DNA of 7,259 nt from Erythrobacter sp. (GTDB lineage: Bacteria; Pseudomonadota; Alphaproteobacteria; Sphingomonadales; Sphingomonadaceae). The position numbers were made by a program, and so were the translations under genes. Of the stretch, positions 1 to 6,603 are shown one piece after another; the stretch's first letter is position 1, and the number at the start of each line of letters is the position of its first letter. The notes under the pieces are model-generated. The model saw nothing but the letters and a program-made list of their open reading frames with translations. It had not been told where the DNA came from and searched no databases. Where the stretch lies: NCBI GenBank assembly GCA_003483125.1, contig DMWU01000244.1, forward strand, positions 1-7,259, in the 5' to 3' direction.

Positions 1-38
1 GAATCAGGCTGCGTTCCACAGATAGCTCCGAGTAAAAA

Positions 39-509
39 TTGCTCAGCGCACTTGTCTGGCCCAGCGCCCTTAGCCTTTTATTGGCTTGGGGCGCGGCCAG
101 CGACATAAGATCCAGAATACTGCCCAACTGGCTGGCAGCACTCCTGCTGGCCTTCGGGCTTGTGTTTGCGGCTATGTCCGGAGGGCTAGAGACATTAGGC
201 TGGCACGCCGCGCATTCTGCTGTCGCGCTTGTTGTTGGAATGGGATTGTTTGCGGCTGGGGTCTTTGGTGGCGGCGACGCAAAGTTCTACACTGGGATGG
301 CGGCATTCTTCCCTCTCTCAATGGGATTGAAATTACTGCTGTTCGTTGCAATTTCCGGAGGTGTATTGGCACTGGGTTGGATAATTGCACGCAGGATCGC
401 GCCTACGAAAATGGGTAAAGACGAAGGAAGTTTTGGCAAATTGCCTTATGGTGTTGCGATCGCGACCGGCGGGATCGCATTAGCGTGGACGGCATCAATA
501 GCTGCGTGA
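39..509 (+). CDS. cpaA: CpaA-like A24 family prepilin peptidase
   Basis: Integral membrane aspartyl protease that, in this family, cleaves the leader of Flp/Tad-type prepilins at the inner membrane. The 156-residue product is almost entirely hydrophobic, with several membrane helices, and is the usual length for the short CpaA form that lacks the N-terminal methyltransferase domain. Both catalytic aspartates are visible: D22 in the ASDIRSRILPN segment and D80 in the GGGDAK motif (GxGD signature). An in-frame TAA at 33-35 rules out an upstream start, so the TTG at 39 is the only reasonable one; no strong ribosome binding site precedes it. The next gene follows 31 bases downstream on the same strand. 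No pilin or other cpa/tad gene lies inside the window, so the pilus link rests on the family. Family assignment is secure; the exact symbol is less so. Confidence 0.85.
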   Translation: MLSALVWPSALSLLLAWGAASDIRSRILPNWLAALLLAFGLVFAAMSGGLETLGWHAAHSAVALVVGMGLFAAGVFGGGDAKFYTGMAAFFPLSMGLKLLLFVAISGGVLALGWIIARRIAPTKMGKDEGSFGKLPYGVAIATGGIALAWTASIAA

Positions 510-540
510 CAGGCGCAACGAAGCAGGGCAATAGAAATCC

Positions 541-1263
541 ATGAGCTACGCAGATGCGCCCAGCCGATGGAGTGACGTAGCCCATAATGGGCTGGAGAAT
601 TTGCCGCGCCTGGGACTGCTCGCAGCTATTGTGCTGGCCTGGACCACTACTCTTTCCTGGCCTCCCCCTCCGGCTGATTTCCAGCCCCGCGTAGATGCGG
701 CAGAGACAGAGAATCCGAATTATCCATTGCGAATGCAGCTACCGGTTTCAGAGCCGGTAGAAGTTCAAGAACTGACTAAACTGGTCAAAGAACACAGTTC
801 ATTGGCTAGGCTGGACCTCGACCTCGGGGAACAGTATAGCGGGGCATTCGAGCGCGCATTCAGTGACTTGCTGGCGCCCGGCAAGTCGGTTGATCCTCCA
901 CCAGCACGCAATCTACAACCCGGCCAATTCCTTGAGCTAGACTACGATCTCGCTACGCTTGAACCGGTTCAGGAAACCTTCGATCCTGGCGACGGTAGCG
1001 TGACGGTGGAGAAACCCCTCTACGTCGACGGAGTAAGCACCGGCTCCGCAAAAATCCGTATCGAAGAAGGCGCGCAAATATTGATAGCCACCTCGGCGGT
1101 CGCCCGCGCATTGGGCGAAAAGACCGAGCAATTGCCCAGTCGTATCTCTGGTGCCTTGGCACAAGGGGATGGATTTATCCCGTTTTACGAGTTGCGTGGA
1201 GCGGGGGTCGCTGTCGAGTATGATCCGGTTACAGACCGCATTTCATTATCGATGCCATCATAG
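541..1263 (+). CDS. Membrane-anchored protein of unknown function downstream of cpaA
   Basis: I do not recognise this 240-residue protein. It has a short cytoplasmic start (about residues 1-23), one hydrophobic helix at about 24-40, and a proline-rich stretch directly after it (PPPP at 41-44), followed by a long polar region. This fits a bitopic inner-membrane protein with a periplasmic body. Residues 45-145 are acidic and low in complexity. Residues 150-240 look like a compact beta-rich domain, with alternating hydrophobic residues (VTVEKPLYVDG), a central helix-like segment and a closing YDPVTDRISLS strand. That shape faintly resembles the stalk-like domains called copper amine oxidase N-terminal, but I cannot confirm homology. 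It sits 31 bases after cpaA and probably shares its transcript, so a role in pilus assembly or the cell envelope is plausible. The ATG has only a weak, distant AGGG at 525-528. Confidence 0.7.
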   Translation: MSYADAPSRWSDVAHNGLENLPRLGLLAAIVLAWTTTLSWPPPPADFQPRVDAAETENPNYPLRMQLPVSEPVEVQELTKLVKEHSSLARLDLDLGEQYSGAFERAFSDLLAPGKSVDPPPARNLQPGQFLELDYDLATLEPVQETFDPGDGSVTVEKPLYVDGVSTGSAKIRIEEGAQILIATSAVARALGEKTEQLPSRISGALAQGDGFIPFYELRGAGVAVEYDPVTDRISLSMPS

Positions 1264-1277
1264 TGACGGTGGTTTCT

Positions 1278-1817
1278 TCAGCGAGGCTTCCAATCGCTGG
1301 CCAGCATCCCCCAAAGGTACTCGTCGCACCAGCCGATATGCGTCTTGGCGCTCTGGCGCAGGTGCCCCTCCATAGTGAAGCCCAGCTTTCGAAGGACGGC
1401 ATTGGATGCCCCGTTGCGCGGGTCTGTATCGGCGGTAAGACGGTGGTGCCCCTCCTCCTCAAACAAGTAGCGCATTAGCCTGGCAGCACATTCGCTGGCG
1501 ATCCCCTCGCCCCTACGACCAGCAATGGTGATATATCCGATTTCCGAGACCCTCTCGGCGACAGGTACGGAGACAAGACGAGCGACCAGATCGCCCGTCT
1601 TGTCCTCAATGGCTACCCACGTCCGACCATTCCAATCTGGATCACAGAGCCAGTTGGCCAATTCCCCTTCGCTTTCGAAAGCCGCCCGCAGCATGAACTT
1701 GCAATGCTCGGGATCGGATAGGGTAGGAAACAGCGCTTCGGTATCCGAATGCACAAGTGGTCGCATGGTGTACCGCTCTGTCTTCAAAATCGGAGTAGGC
1801 GCGGCAGGATCGCTCAC
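1278..1817 (-). CDS. GNAT family N-acetyltransferase (RimJ/RimL-like)
   Basis: Acetyl-CoA-dependent acetyltransferase of the GNAT fold, closest in style to the RimJ/RimL group that acetylates protein N-termini or small amines; the substrate cannot be read from sequence. The family hallmarks are an ILKTERYTMRPL opening strand, a GYITIAGRRGEGIASE segment carrying the acetyl-CoA pyrophosphate-binding loop (RRGEGIA, about residues 101-107 from the GTG start), and the late NGASNAVLRKLGF helix and strand typical of these enzymes. I place the start at the GTG at 1817, which overlaps the LysR stop in the tetramer GTGA (1817-1814) and leaves a normal 179-residue GNAT protein. An ATG at 1862 would add 15 residues but would overlap the regulator by 49 bases. 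The gene is therefore probably translationally coupled to lysR. Its 3' end faces the membrane-anchored gene with 14 bases between. Confidence 0.85.
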   Translation of the reverse strand: MSDPAAPTPILKTERYTMRPLVHSDTEALFPTLSDPEHCKFMLRAAFESEGELANWLCDPDWNGRTWVAIEDKTGDLVARLVSVPVAERVSEIGYITIAGRRGEGIASECAARLMRYLFEEEGHHRLTADTDPRNGASNAVLRKLGFTMEGHLRQSAKTHIGWCDEYLWGMLASDWKPR

Positions 1818-2602
1818 GAGGTCAGATGCGCGACCAGCGCTTTTACCTTTTTCTGCCGCCATTGCGGCAAAGGTGCGACTAACCAGTACGCACGACGGCT
1901 CTCAGTCGGGCCTTCAAGGACTTGCAGTTTTCGACCTGCAACCGCTTCTTCCACCAATGGCAGCGGAAGGATGGTACGACCAAGACCCGCCGCAGCAGAG
2001 CTCAACGCCTGCCCGGGATTACCCGCGGTAATTGTCGGATTGGCGCCCTCTGGTAGCGAAGCACCGGGCCAATCGATCCATTGTTCTGCCGCCTCCTCAG
2101 ACGCGACTGTAACGCGCGGAGCAGCAATCAGTTCAACGCCCTCCAGATCTCCCGGTCCGTCGATCAACCGCACAGCGAGATCCAAGTTGGCCTCTGTAAA
2201 ATCCGCGTTCTCGTCCGCGACGAGGTGGAATTTTACACCAGGATTTTCTTCTTGATAGCTGGCAAGGCGTCGGCTCAGCCATTGCGCATAGAATTCGCGC
2301 GGGACCGCGATGGTAAAGCGATCGCTGGCCTGGCCCGCCTGCATTGCCTGCACGCTCTCTTCGAATTTGAGGAAACCTTCGCGCAGCGCATCAAGGCCCG
2401 CGCAGCCTTCCTCCGTTAGCTCCAGCCCCTTGCTAGTGCGGCGGAACAGCACCACGCCCAAATGATCTTCCAAGGCGCGAATCTGCTGGCCGACAGCTGC
2501 TGGCGTTACGGCAAGTTCATCAGCCGCGCGCGTAAAGGAAAGATGCCGCGCGGCGGCATCATATACGCGCAAAGCGTTAAGAGGCAGATGGGTGCGTTTC
2601 AT
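1814..2602 (-). CDS. LysR family transcriptional regulator (GcvA-like)
   Basis: DNA-binding regulator of 262 residues. The N-terminal winged helix-turn-helix is clear at about residues 6-64 (LPLNALRVYDAAARHLSFTR, then AADELAVTPAAVGQQIRALE and LFRR), with the wording typical of the GcvA/AmpR subgroup. The C-terminal part is a periplasmic-binding-protein-like effector domain from about residue 93 (RFTIAVP) to the end, including the DLAVRLIDG strand. It is somewhat shorter than the usual 290-310 residues, but both ends look intact. The gene lies between apaG upstream and the GNAT gene downstream, all on the same strand, and overlaps the GNAT gene by four bases if that gene starts at GTG. Unlike many LysR genes it has no divergently transcribed partner, so its target is not evident. 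I cannot predict the effector. No good ribosome binding site precedes the ATG. Confidence 0.92.
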   Translation of the reverse strand: MKRTHLPLNALRVYDAAARHLSFTRAADELAVTPAAVGQQIRALEDHLGVVLFRRTSKGLELTEEGCAGLDALREGFLKFEESVQAMQAGQASDRFTIAVPREFYAQWLSRRLASYQEENPGVKFHLVADENADFTEANLDLAVRLIDGPGDLEGVELIAAPRVTVASEEAAEQWIDWPGASLPEGANPTITAGNPGQALSSAAAGLGRTILPLPLVEEAVAGRKLQVLEGPTESRRAYWLVAPLPQWRQKKVKALVAHLTS

Positions 2603-2667
2603 GTTCAGGGCGATTTAGGGGCGCAACCACGCCGCCACAAGACCAAACTACCGAAGGGCAAGCAGGT

Positions 2668-3066
2668 TCAGTCCGCCGTAGCAGGGGCAGCCAGCGGGAA
2701 GAAGGGGATGCGCACTTCCAAAGGCGACCCATCTTCGCGATGGAATGTATAGAACCCTTCCATTGACCCATGCGGCGTAGCGAGCGGACACCCAGAGACA
2801 TAGTCATGGCTTTCGCCAGGCTTGATCTGGGGCTGCTCGCCCACAACCCCTTCGCCATCGACATGATTGATCATGCCCCGAGCATCGGTGATGTGCCAGT
2901 GCCGCGAGCGTAACTGCAGCACCTCGTGACTGCCGTTCTCAATCCTTACATGGTAGACCCAAAACCACTTTCCAGCTTCGGGATGCGACTGTTCAGGCAA
3001 GAAGTTCACCGCAACTCTCACGGTGATGCCATCAGTGGTGGCTGCATGCTGGAACAGTTCTTTCAT
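2668..3066 (-). CDS. apaG: ApaG domain protein
   Basis: Single-domain protein of 132 residues, the usual ApaG length, with an immunoglobulin/fibronectin-like beta fold. Family blocks are easily seen: WFWVYHVRIEN in the first half, then RSRHWHITDARG, GEGVVGEQPQIKPGESHDY, SGCPLATPHGSMEGFY and a hydrophobic C-terminal strand (VRIPFFPL). ApaG proteins have been linked to cobalt and magnesium efflux phenotypes in enterobacteria (corD), but the biochemical function is not settled and nothing here resolves it. It is followed by the LysR gene after 65 bases on the same strand. On the other side, a 180-base spacer separates it from the divergent TPR pseudogene. metZ and apaG are often neighbours in this group (from memory). 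Here the isomerase gene and the TPR remnant lie between them. Confidence 0.95.
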   Translation of the reverse strand: MKELFQHAATTDGITVRVAVNFLPEQSHPEAGKWFWVYHVRIENGSHEVLQLRSRHWHITDARGMINHVDGEGVVGEQPQIKPGESHDYVSGCPLATPHGSMEGFYTFHREDGSPLEVRIPFFPLAAPATAD

Positions 3067-3246
3067 TGCCCCGATAGACTAGCGCGAATCTTGCCCTCCA
3101 CAAGGGCAATCTGCACGAAATCCACCTCGATATTGCTTCCGTGCAACAGCTTTTGAAGGAGGCCGGAAATCGTGCTAAGCTGAAAACTTATCGAATAAAA
3201 AGATGCATCTGTGGTCGTGCTCGATTGATTCAATTGGGGGGACCTC

Positions 3247-3720
3247 ATGCTCAAGTTTCTTGGGCTGACTGCACTTGTATTGGGCGTAGGCGGAATTAAT
3301 CAAATCTTTCATAGTGATGAGCCGGTAGAGGGCCTTACTTCCTCCCAATTGGCTGCGCTCGATCCTACCGTTGCCGGGCGCAAAGCATGCCGAGGTATCG
3401 ATGCCTTTGGAGAGATGCTCGATGCGCGCTTGGAACTGGCTGGCGAAAAGGCGCCGCTTCTGCTTTCTGCCGTATCGGCCGCAAACTTTCCCCTATATTC
3501 CGGTATTTCGCAGTCTGATGTGGGCGTGACGGGAATTGATGGCGAGGCTCGCAAGTATTTCGACCAGGGAGTTGCGCTGCTTTACGGGTTTAACCACGCT
3601 GCTGCCGCCCGCTCTTTCCGCAAGGCGCGCACATATGCACCCGAATGCGCCATGTGCTGGTGGGGTGAAGCCTATGCCCGGCAGAAGGACGAGGCGGGTT
3701 TTAATGTGGAACTCGCCTAA
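3247..3720 (+). CDS. N-terminal ORF fragment of the TPR pseudogene
   Basis: This is the 157-residue open frame before the internal stop of the broken TPR gene, listed because it could still be translated. It keeps the hydrophobic N-terminus, a linker of about 80 residues and one TPR-like helix pair (about residues 100-131) ending in the CxxC-bearing block ECAMCWWGEA. The last 15 residues probably belong to the far side of a large deletion. A product this short would lack most of the repeat array, so function is doubtful. It is in the same frame as the fragment that follows. Confidence 0.45.
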   Translation: MLKFLGLTALVLGVGGINQIFHSDEPVEGLTSSQLAALDPTVAGRKACRGIDAFGEMLDARLELAGEKAPLLLSAVSAANFPLYSGISQSDVGVTGIDGEARKYFDQGVALLYGFNHAAAARSFRKARTYAPECAMCWWGEAYARQKDEAGFNVELA

Positions 3721-4068
3721 ATGACGCGGCTCAGATCCGATCCAGGTGTGCTGGCAATGGTCGATGCCGGTTTCCCGGCGCCCAACATCATAGAGCTGGC
3801 CATGCATGTTGCCGAGGGACATAAGGCCTATGCGGAAAGCAAGTTCGCAGAAGCTATTCGCCACTACGAGGCAGTAAAGGCCATCGAAGCCACCGTTCCC
3901 TATAACGAGCCGCCTTATTGGTATTATCCGGTCTCGCAATCGTTGGGCGCGGCATATTACCGTGCGGGGATTTATCGTGACGCGCTGGGCGCATTTCGTG
4001 CGGCGATTTTCAAGGCACCCAATAATGGATGGGCGCTCTATGGCCTTGCCAAGACCAAAAAAAGCTAG
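3721..4068 (+). CDS. C-terminal ORF fragment of the TPR pseudogene
   Basis: A 115-residue open frame whose ATG directly abuts the TAA of the preceding fragment (TAAATG). It encodes two TPR-type helix pairs (HKAYAESKFAEAIRHYEAVK and GAAYYRAGIYRDALGAFRAA) around the conserved YNEPPYWYYPVSQSLG block, and ends early at a TAG caused by the seven-A frameshift. There is no signal sequence and no independent promoter or ribosome binding site visible. Any translation would need reinitiation after the upstream stop. I regard it as part of the pseudogene, not as a gene of its own. Confidence 0.4.
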   Translation: MTRLRSDPGVLAMVDAGFPAPNIIELAMHVAEGHKAYAESKFAEAIRHYEAVKAIEATVPYNEPPYWYYPVSQSLGAAYYRAGIYRDALGAFRAAIFKAPNNGWALYGLAKTKKS

Positions 4069-4143
4069 GCAACAGGCGTGAGGCAGCTGCTGCCGAGGCT
4101 GCACTGGAAAACGTCTGGATCGGCAAAACCGCCTGGCTAAGGA

Positions 4144-4167
4144 TGGACCGGCTCTAAGCACGGTCCA
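4144..4167. terminator. Hairpin between convergent genes, possible terminator
   Basis: TGGACCG (4144-4150) and CGGTCCA (4161-4167) form a perfect 7-bp stem. A further GCT/AGC pairing (4151-4153 with 4157-4159) closes a small inner loop if A4160 is bulged. It lies where the TPR pseudogene and the isomerase gene converge, overlapping the final codons of the former. Neither strand has a proper T tract after the stem, so if it acts as a terminator it is not a classical intrinsic one. Confidence 0.35.
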
Positions 4168-4178
4168 AAACAGCCAGA

Positions 4179-4778
4179 TTAGGTGAGTTCTTCTTCGATC
4201 TGGCCGAGCCGTTCCTTGCCGAAGAACATTTCATCGCCGACGTAAATTGTCGGTATGCCGAATGTTCCCCGGTCGACTGCGGCTTGGGTGTTATCAACCA
4301 AGCCCTGCTTGATCTCGTCAGTCTGCGAGCGCTTGAACAGTTCTGTCGCATCAAATCCTGCAGCACTTACTGCCGCACCCAGAGCATCCGAATCTGTTAC
4401 GTCGAGCCCTTCCTCCCAAATGGCGGGCAGCATAGCTTCAACGAATTGCACGCCGCGGCTATCCTTGTCCGCTGCGAGGAGCATTCGTTGAAGCGTAATC
4501 GAATTAAATGGAAAGCCCGGGTTCAAGCGATATTTGTTAAGCCCATACTTTTTGATGAAGCGCTGCATTTCAAGCATGGAATATTCATTCTTTCCCTTGA
4601 TCTCTGCATCGCGGATCATTGGCGGGGCATTGCCGGTAAGGCGATGCATTCCGCCCAGGAATACCGGAATAACATCAAGCTCTGCGCCAGTTTTTCGGAT
4701 CAGGTCGCGCAGCGGCCACCAGATCATGTAGGCATTGGGGCTGACAAAATCGAAAATCAGTTCGACGCGCTTGGTCAT
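4179..4778 (-). CDS. 2-hydroxychromene-2-carboxylate isomerase family protein (DsbA fold)
   Basis: Thioredoxin-fold protein of 199 residues in the DsbA-like family that includes glutathione-dependent 2-hydroxychromene-2-carboxylate isomerase and kappa-class glutathione transferase. The N-terminal FDFVSPNAY places a serine (S13) where thiol oxidoreductases have the CxxC cysteine, as expected for the isomerase branch, which activates glutathione. VFLGGMHRLTGN (about 39-50), a helical insertion, and TFGIPTIYVGDEMFFGKERL with the cis-proline at P176 complete the signature. The named enzyme acts in naphthalene breakdown, but no aromatic catabolism genes are present here. A glutathione-linked role in detoxification or sulfur metabolism is equally possible, and the substrate is unknown. 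It follows metZ by 16 bases and has a good ribosome binding site (GAGGGG, 4790-4785 on the minus strand, six bases before the ATG), so the two are probably cotranscribed. Confidence 0.9.
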   Translation of the reverse strand: MTKRVELIFDFVSPNAYMIWWPLRDLIRKTGAELDVIPVFLGGMHRLTGNAPPMIRDAEIKGKNEYSMLEMQRFIKKYGLNKYRLNPGFPFNSITLQRMLLAADKDSRGVQFVEAMLPAIWEEGLDVTDSDALGAAVSAAGFDATELFKRSQTDEIKQGLVDNTQAAVDRGTFGIPTIYVGDEMFFGKERLGQIEEELT

Positions 4779-4794
4779 GTAATTCCCCTCAATT

Positions 4795-6000
4795 CTAGAA
4801 TCCGGCCTGCTTGAGAGCCTGATCTATGTCCTCGATCACATCCTGAACATCTTCCAGCCCGACATTTATGCGGAGCAGCCCCTCAGTCACGCCCATTTCG
4901 GCCCGTGCCTCTTCCCCCATATTTGCATGTGTGGTTGAGGCAGGATGGCACATCAGGCTGCGCGCATCGCCAATATTATTCGAGATATCGACGAGTTCGA
5001 GCGCATCCAGAATAGCGAAAGCCTTCTCGCGCGATTCAACGTCGAAGGCGAAGATCGGGCCGACTGCATCCATTTGGCGTAGCGCGAGTTCATGGCGCGG
5101 ATGGCTGGGTAGTCCGGGATGGAGCATCCTGGGAACGCGCGGCTCGACAAACTTGCCGAGTTCCAGTGCATTCTCACTTTGCTTATGAGCGCCCAAGCCA
5201 AGTGTCTCGAGCCCCTTCATCACCACCCATGCGTTGAAAGGTGCGATATTGGGGCCTGTATTGCGCTGGAATGGAAGGAGGGTTTCCTCAATCCACTCCT
5301 CACTGCCACAAATGGCGCCCGCCAGCACTCTGCCCTGCCCGTCCATCAATTTGGTGGCAGAGTAGGCGACCACATCGGCCCCGAAATTCAGCGGGCGTTG
5401 CAGCGCGCTGGTAGCAAAGGCATTGTCGACCACTGTGGTGATGCCGTGTGCCTTCGCAAGGTCGCAGACATATTGCAGGTCAACAACATCAAGCGTGGGA
5501 TTGGCGGGGGTCTCGAAAAAGAAAACCTTGGTGTTAGGACGAATGGCCGCGTCCCACTGGGCATCCTCAGCACTGTCGATCACAGTGGTTTCAATGCCAA
5601 AACGTGGAAGCAGGTTGTCGACGAGCCACCGGCACGAGCCAAATGCAGCGCGCGCAGCAATAACATGATCGCCAGCAGAAAGCTGGCACAACAGGGCAGC
5701 CGTCATGGCGGCCATACCGCTGGCCTGTGCCCGGCAAGCCTCGGCCCCTTCCAGCAGCGCAATTCGCTCTTCCAGCATGGCGACAGTGGGGTTCTGCAGG
5801 CGCGAATAGGTCATACCCTCTTCTTCGCCCGCGAAACGCGCAGCAACGGTCGCCGCATCGTCATAAGTGTAGCCGGATGTGAGGAAGAGCGCCTCGCTCG
5901 TCTCCCCATGCTCGCTACGCCAGGTGCCGCCCCGCACTGCGCGCGTCGCCGGCCGCCAGTTGCGCGTCTTGGCGCGATCCATGCCCGTCGTCTTTCTCAT
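4795..6000 (-). CDS. metZ: O-succinylhomoserine sulfhydrylase
   Basis: PLP-dependent enzyme of the Cys/Met metabolism family, 401 residues, expected to make homocysteine from O-succinylhomoserine and sulfide in cytosolic methionine synthesis. Diagnostic features are the opening ATRAVRGGT, the phosphate-binding YSRLQNPT block (about 65-72), ASGMAAMTA (93-101), the FFETPANPTLDVVD strand that leads to the cofactor-contacting aspartate in VVDNAFAT (190-197), and the PLP lysine K217 in VAYSATKLMDGQGR. The C-terminus (GLLRINVGLEDVQDVIEDIDQAL) is complete. The wording fits the MetZ branch better than MetB or MetY, although these are close relatives and only a tree would exclude them. The ATG at 6000 is taken; an in-frame ATG at 5982 would remove six residues, and neither has a strong ribosome binding site. 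tetR lies 49 bases upstream on the same strand and the isomerase gene 16 bases downstream. Confidence 0.92.
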   Translation of the reverse strand: MRKTTGMDRAKTRNWRPATRAVRGGTWRSEHGETSEALFLTSGYTYDDAATVAARFAGEEEGMTYSRLQNPTVAMLEERIALLEGAEACRAQASGMAAMTAALLCQLSAGDHVIAARAAFGSCRWLVDNLLPRFGIETTVIDSAEDAQWDAAIRPNTKVFFFETPANPTLDVVDLQYVCDLAKAHGITTVVDNAFATSALQRPLNFGADVVAYSATKLMDGQGRVLAGAICGSEEWIEETLLPFQRNTGPNIAPFNAWVVMKGLETLGLGAHKQSENALELGKFVEPRVPRMLHPGLPSHPRHELALRQMDAVGPIFAFDVESREKAFAILDALELVDISNNIGDARSLMCHPASTTHANMGEEARAEMGVTEGLLRINVGLEDVQDVIEDIDQALKQAGF

Positions 6001-6049
6001 AGGATTGGCGGTTTAGTCGGCGCTCTAACCTGCGGCAAGCACACAAAAG

Positions 6050-6598
6050 CTAAGCGGCTCCCAAATCCGCATTGCCCAGACCCGCGCGGGCAATCTCATC
6101 GCACCCTACCGCGCGGAGCATCAACGCGCCCTCAATCATGGTGAGCAGGTATCGCGCGCCGCCTTCGGGATCCGGATCATCTATTGGCAGTTGTGTCTTC
6201 ATCCAGTTGAGCAGAAGCCAAATCATCGATCGACCCGCCTCGAGATAGCCGGGCTTGTTATGGGTCGCCCCTGCAACAATTTCCCACCAAAGCGCCATGA
6301 AAGGTTGCATTTCGGCCTTGGCGGTGAAGGCCATAACCCGCTCTAGGCATTCCTGTCGGGTTGTAACGCGCTCGCCCCCGAATGACTGGTCGATCGCATC
6401 TGCATAGATATCGGCAATGTATTCGAGGAGATCCTCGATCAGCCTTTCCTTGCTGCCGAAATGGTAGATCAGCATCCGATCGCTTGTTCCGGCAGCCTTG
6501 GCCAGGGGGCGCAGACTGGCTGGTGCAAGACCATTCTCGAGCACAAAATTCGCCATTGGCGGCAGCAAGCTATCACGGGAAATCTTAAGTTTTGCCAT
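6050..6598 (-). CDS. TetR family transcriptional regulator
   Basis: Repressor-type regulator of 182 residues. The N-terminal helix-turn-helix (about residues 8-50) is typical: ENGLAPASLRPLAKAAGTSD followed by RMLIYHFGSKERLIEDLLEY. The remaining 130 residues are helical and variable, as in most TetR ligand domains, with aromatic and methionine-rich stretches (MQPFMALWWEIVAG, SMIWLLLNWM) that could line a hydrophobic ligand pocket; the ligand cannot be predicted. It is divergent from a small membrane protein gene, and the 70-base space between them holds two palindromes that look like its operators, one covering its own -10 box, so autorepression and control of the membrane protein are likely. 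There is no ribosome binding site before the ATG and the predicted transcript starts almost at it, which suggests a leaderless mRNA. metZ follows after 49 bases and might be partly cotranscribed. Confidence 0.92.
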   Translation of the reverse strand: MAKLKISRDSLLPPMANFVLENGLAPASLRPLAKAAGTSDRMLIYHFGSKERLIEDLLEYIADIYADAIDQSFGGERVTTRQECLERVMAFTAKAEMQPFMALWWEIVAGATHNKPGYLEAGRSMIWLLLNWMKTQLPIDDPDPEGGARYLLTMIEGALMLRAVGCDEIARAGLGNADLGAA

Positions 6599-6603
6599 AA
6601 GAT

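Larger units (their letters stand above)
3247..4157 (+). pseudogene. Decayed TPR-repeat protein gene (internal deletion, stop, frameshift)
   Basis: Remnant of a large TPR-repeat protein; intact relatives, as I recall them, are roughly 500-600 residues. The first part has a hydrophobic N-terminus like a signal sequence or membrane anchor (residues 1-20), a TPR-like segment ARKYFDQGVALLYGFNHAAA, and the family block CAMCWWGEA. Normally about 300 more residues would follow, but the frame passes at about 3667-3680 straight into YARQKDEAGF, which looks like the start of the C-terminal third. An in-frame TAA (3718-3720) interrupts it; the same frame then carries EPPYWYYPVSQSLGAAYY and PNNGWALYGLAKT. 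A run of seven A (4057-4063) shifts the frame and gives TAG at 4066-4068, while the -1 frame continues with LGNRREAAAAEAALENVWIG to TAA at 4155-4157. Translation signals remain: GGGGGG at 3236-3241 before the ATG, and a possible TTGAAG/17/TAAGCT promoter at 3153-3181. Confidence 0.8.

Noticed and set aside
1..38. Tail of an upstream gene (frame ending at TAA 33-35)
   Set aside because: Only ten codons are available (reading IRLRSTDSSE); too little to tell a real C-terminus from chance.
1264..1277. Terminator between the convergent membrane-anchored and GNAT genes
   Set aside because: The 14-base gap has no clean stem; CCATCA/TGACGGTGG pairs only with a three-base bulge and lacks a T tract.
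2603..2667. Regulatory structure between apaG and lysR
   Set aside because: No convincing hairpin, promoter or palindrome seen in the 65 bases.
3493..4161. Leftward open frame (222 codons) opposite the TPR pseudogene
   Set aside because: The plus strand carries recognisable TPR family blocks here; the antisense translation is rich in C, R and H and resembles no family.
6001..6049. Possible SAM-type riboswitch upstream of metZ
   Set aside because: SAM-II elements occur before methionine genes in Alphaproteobacteria, but this 49-base gap lacks the GGTGATTTG core and shows only one CTAAA, with no pseudoknot that I could draw.
5119..6144. Long rightward open frame (341 codons) opposite metZ
   Set aside because: It is antisense to a clearly conserved PLP enzyme, shows no recognisable domain, and has the arginine- and cysteine-rich composition of a shadow frame in GC-rich DNA.
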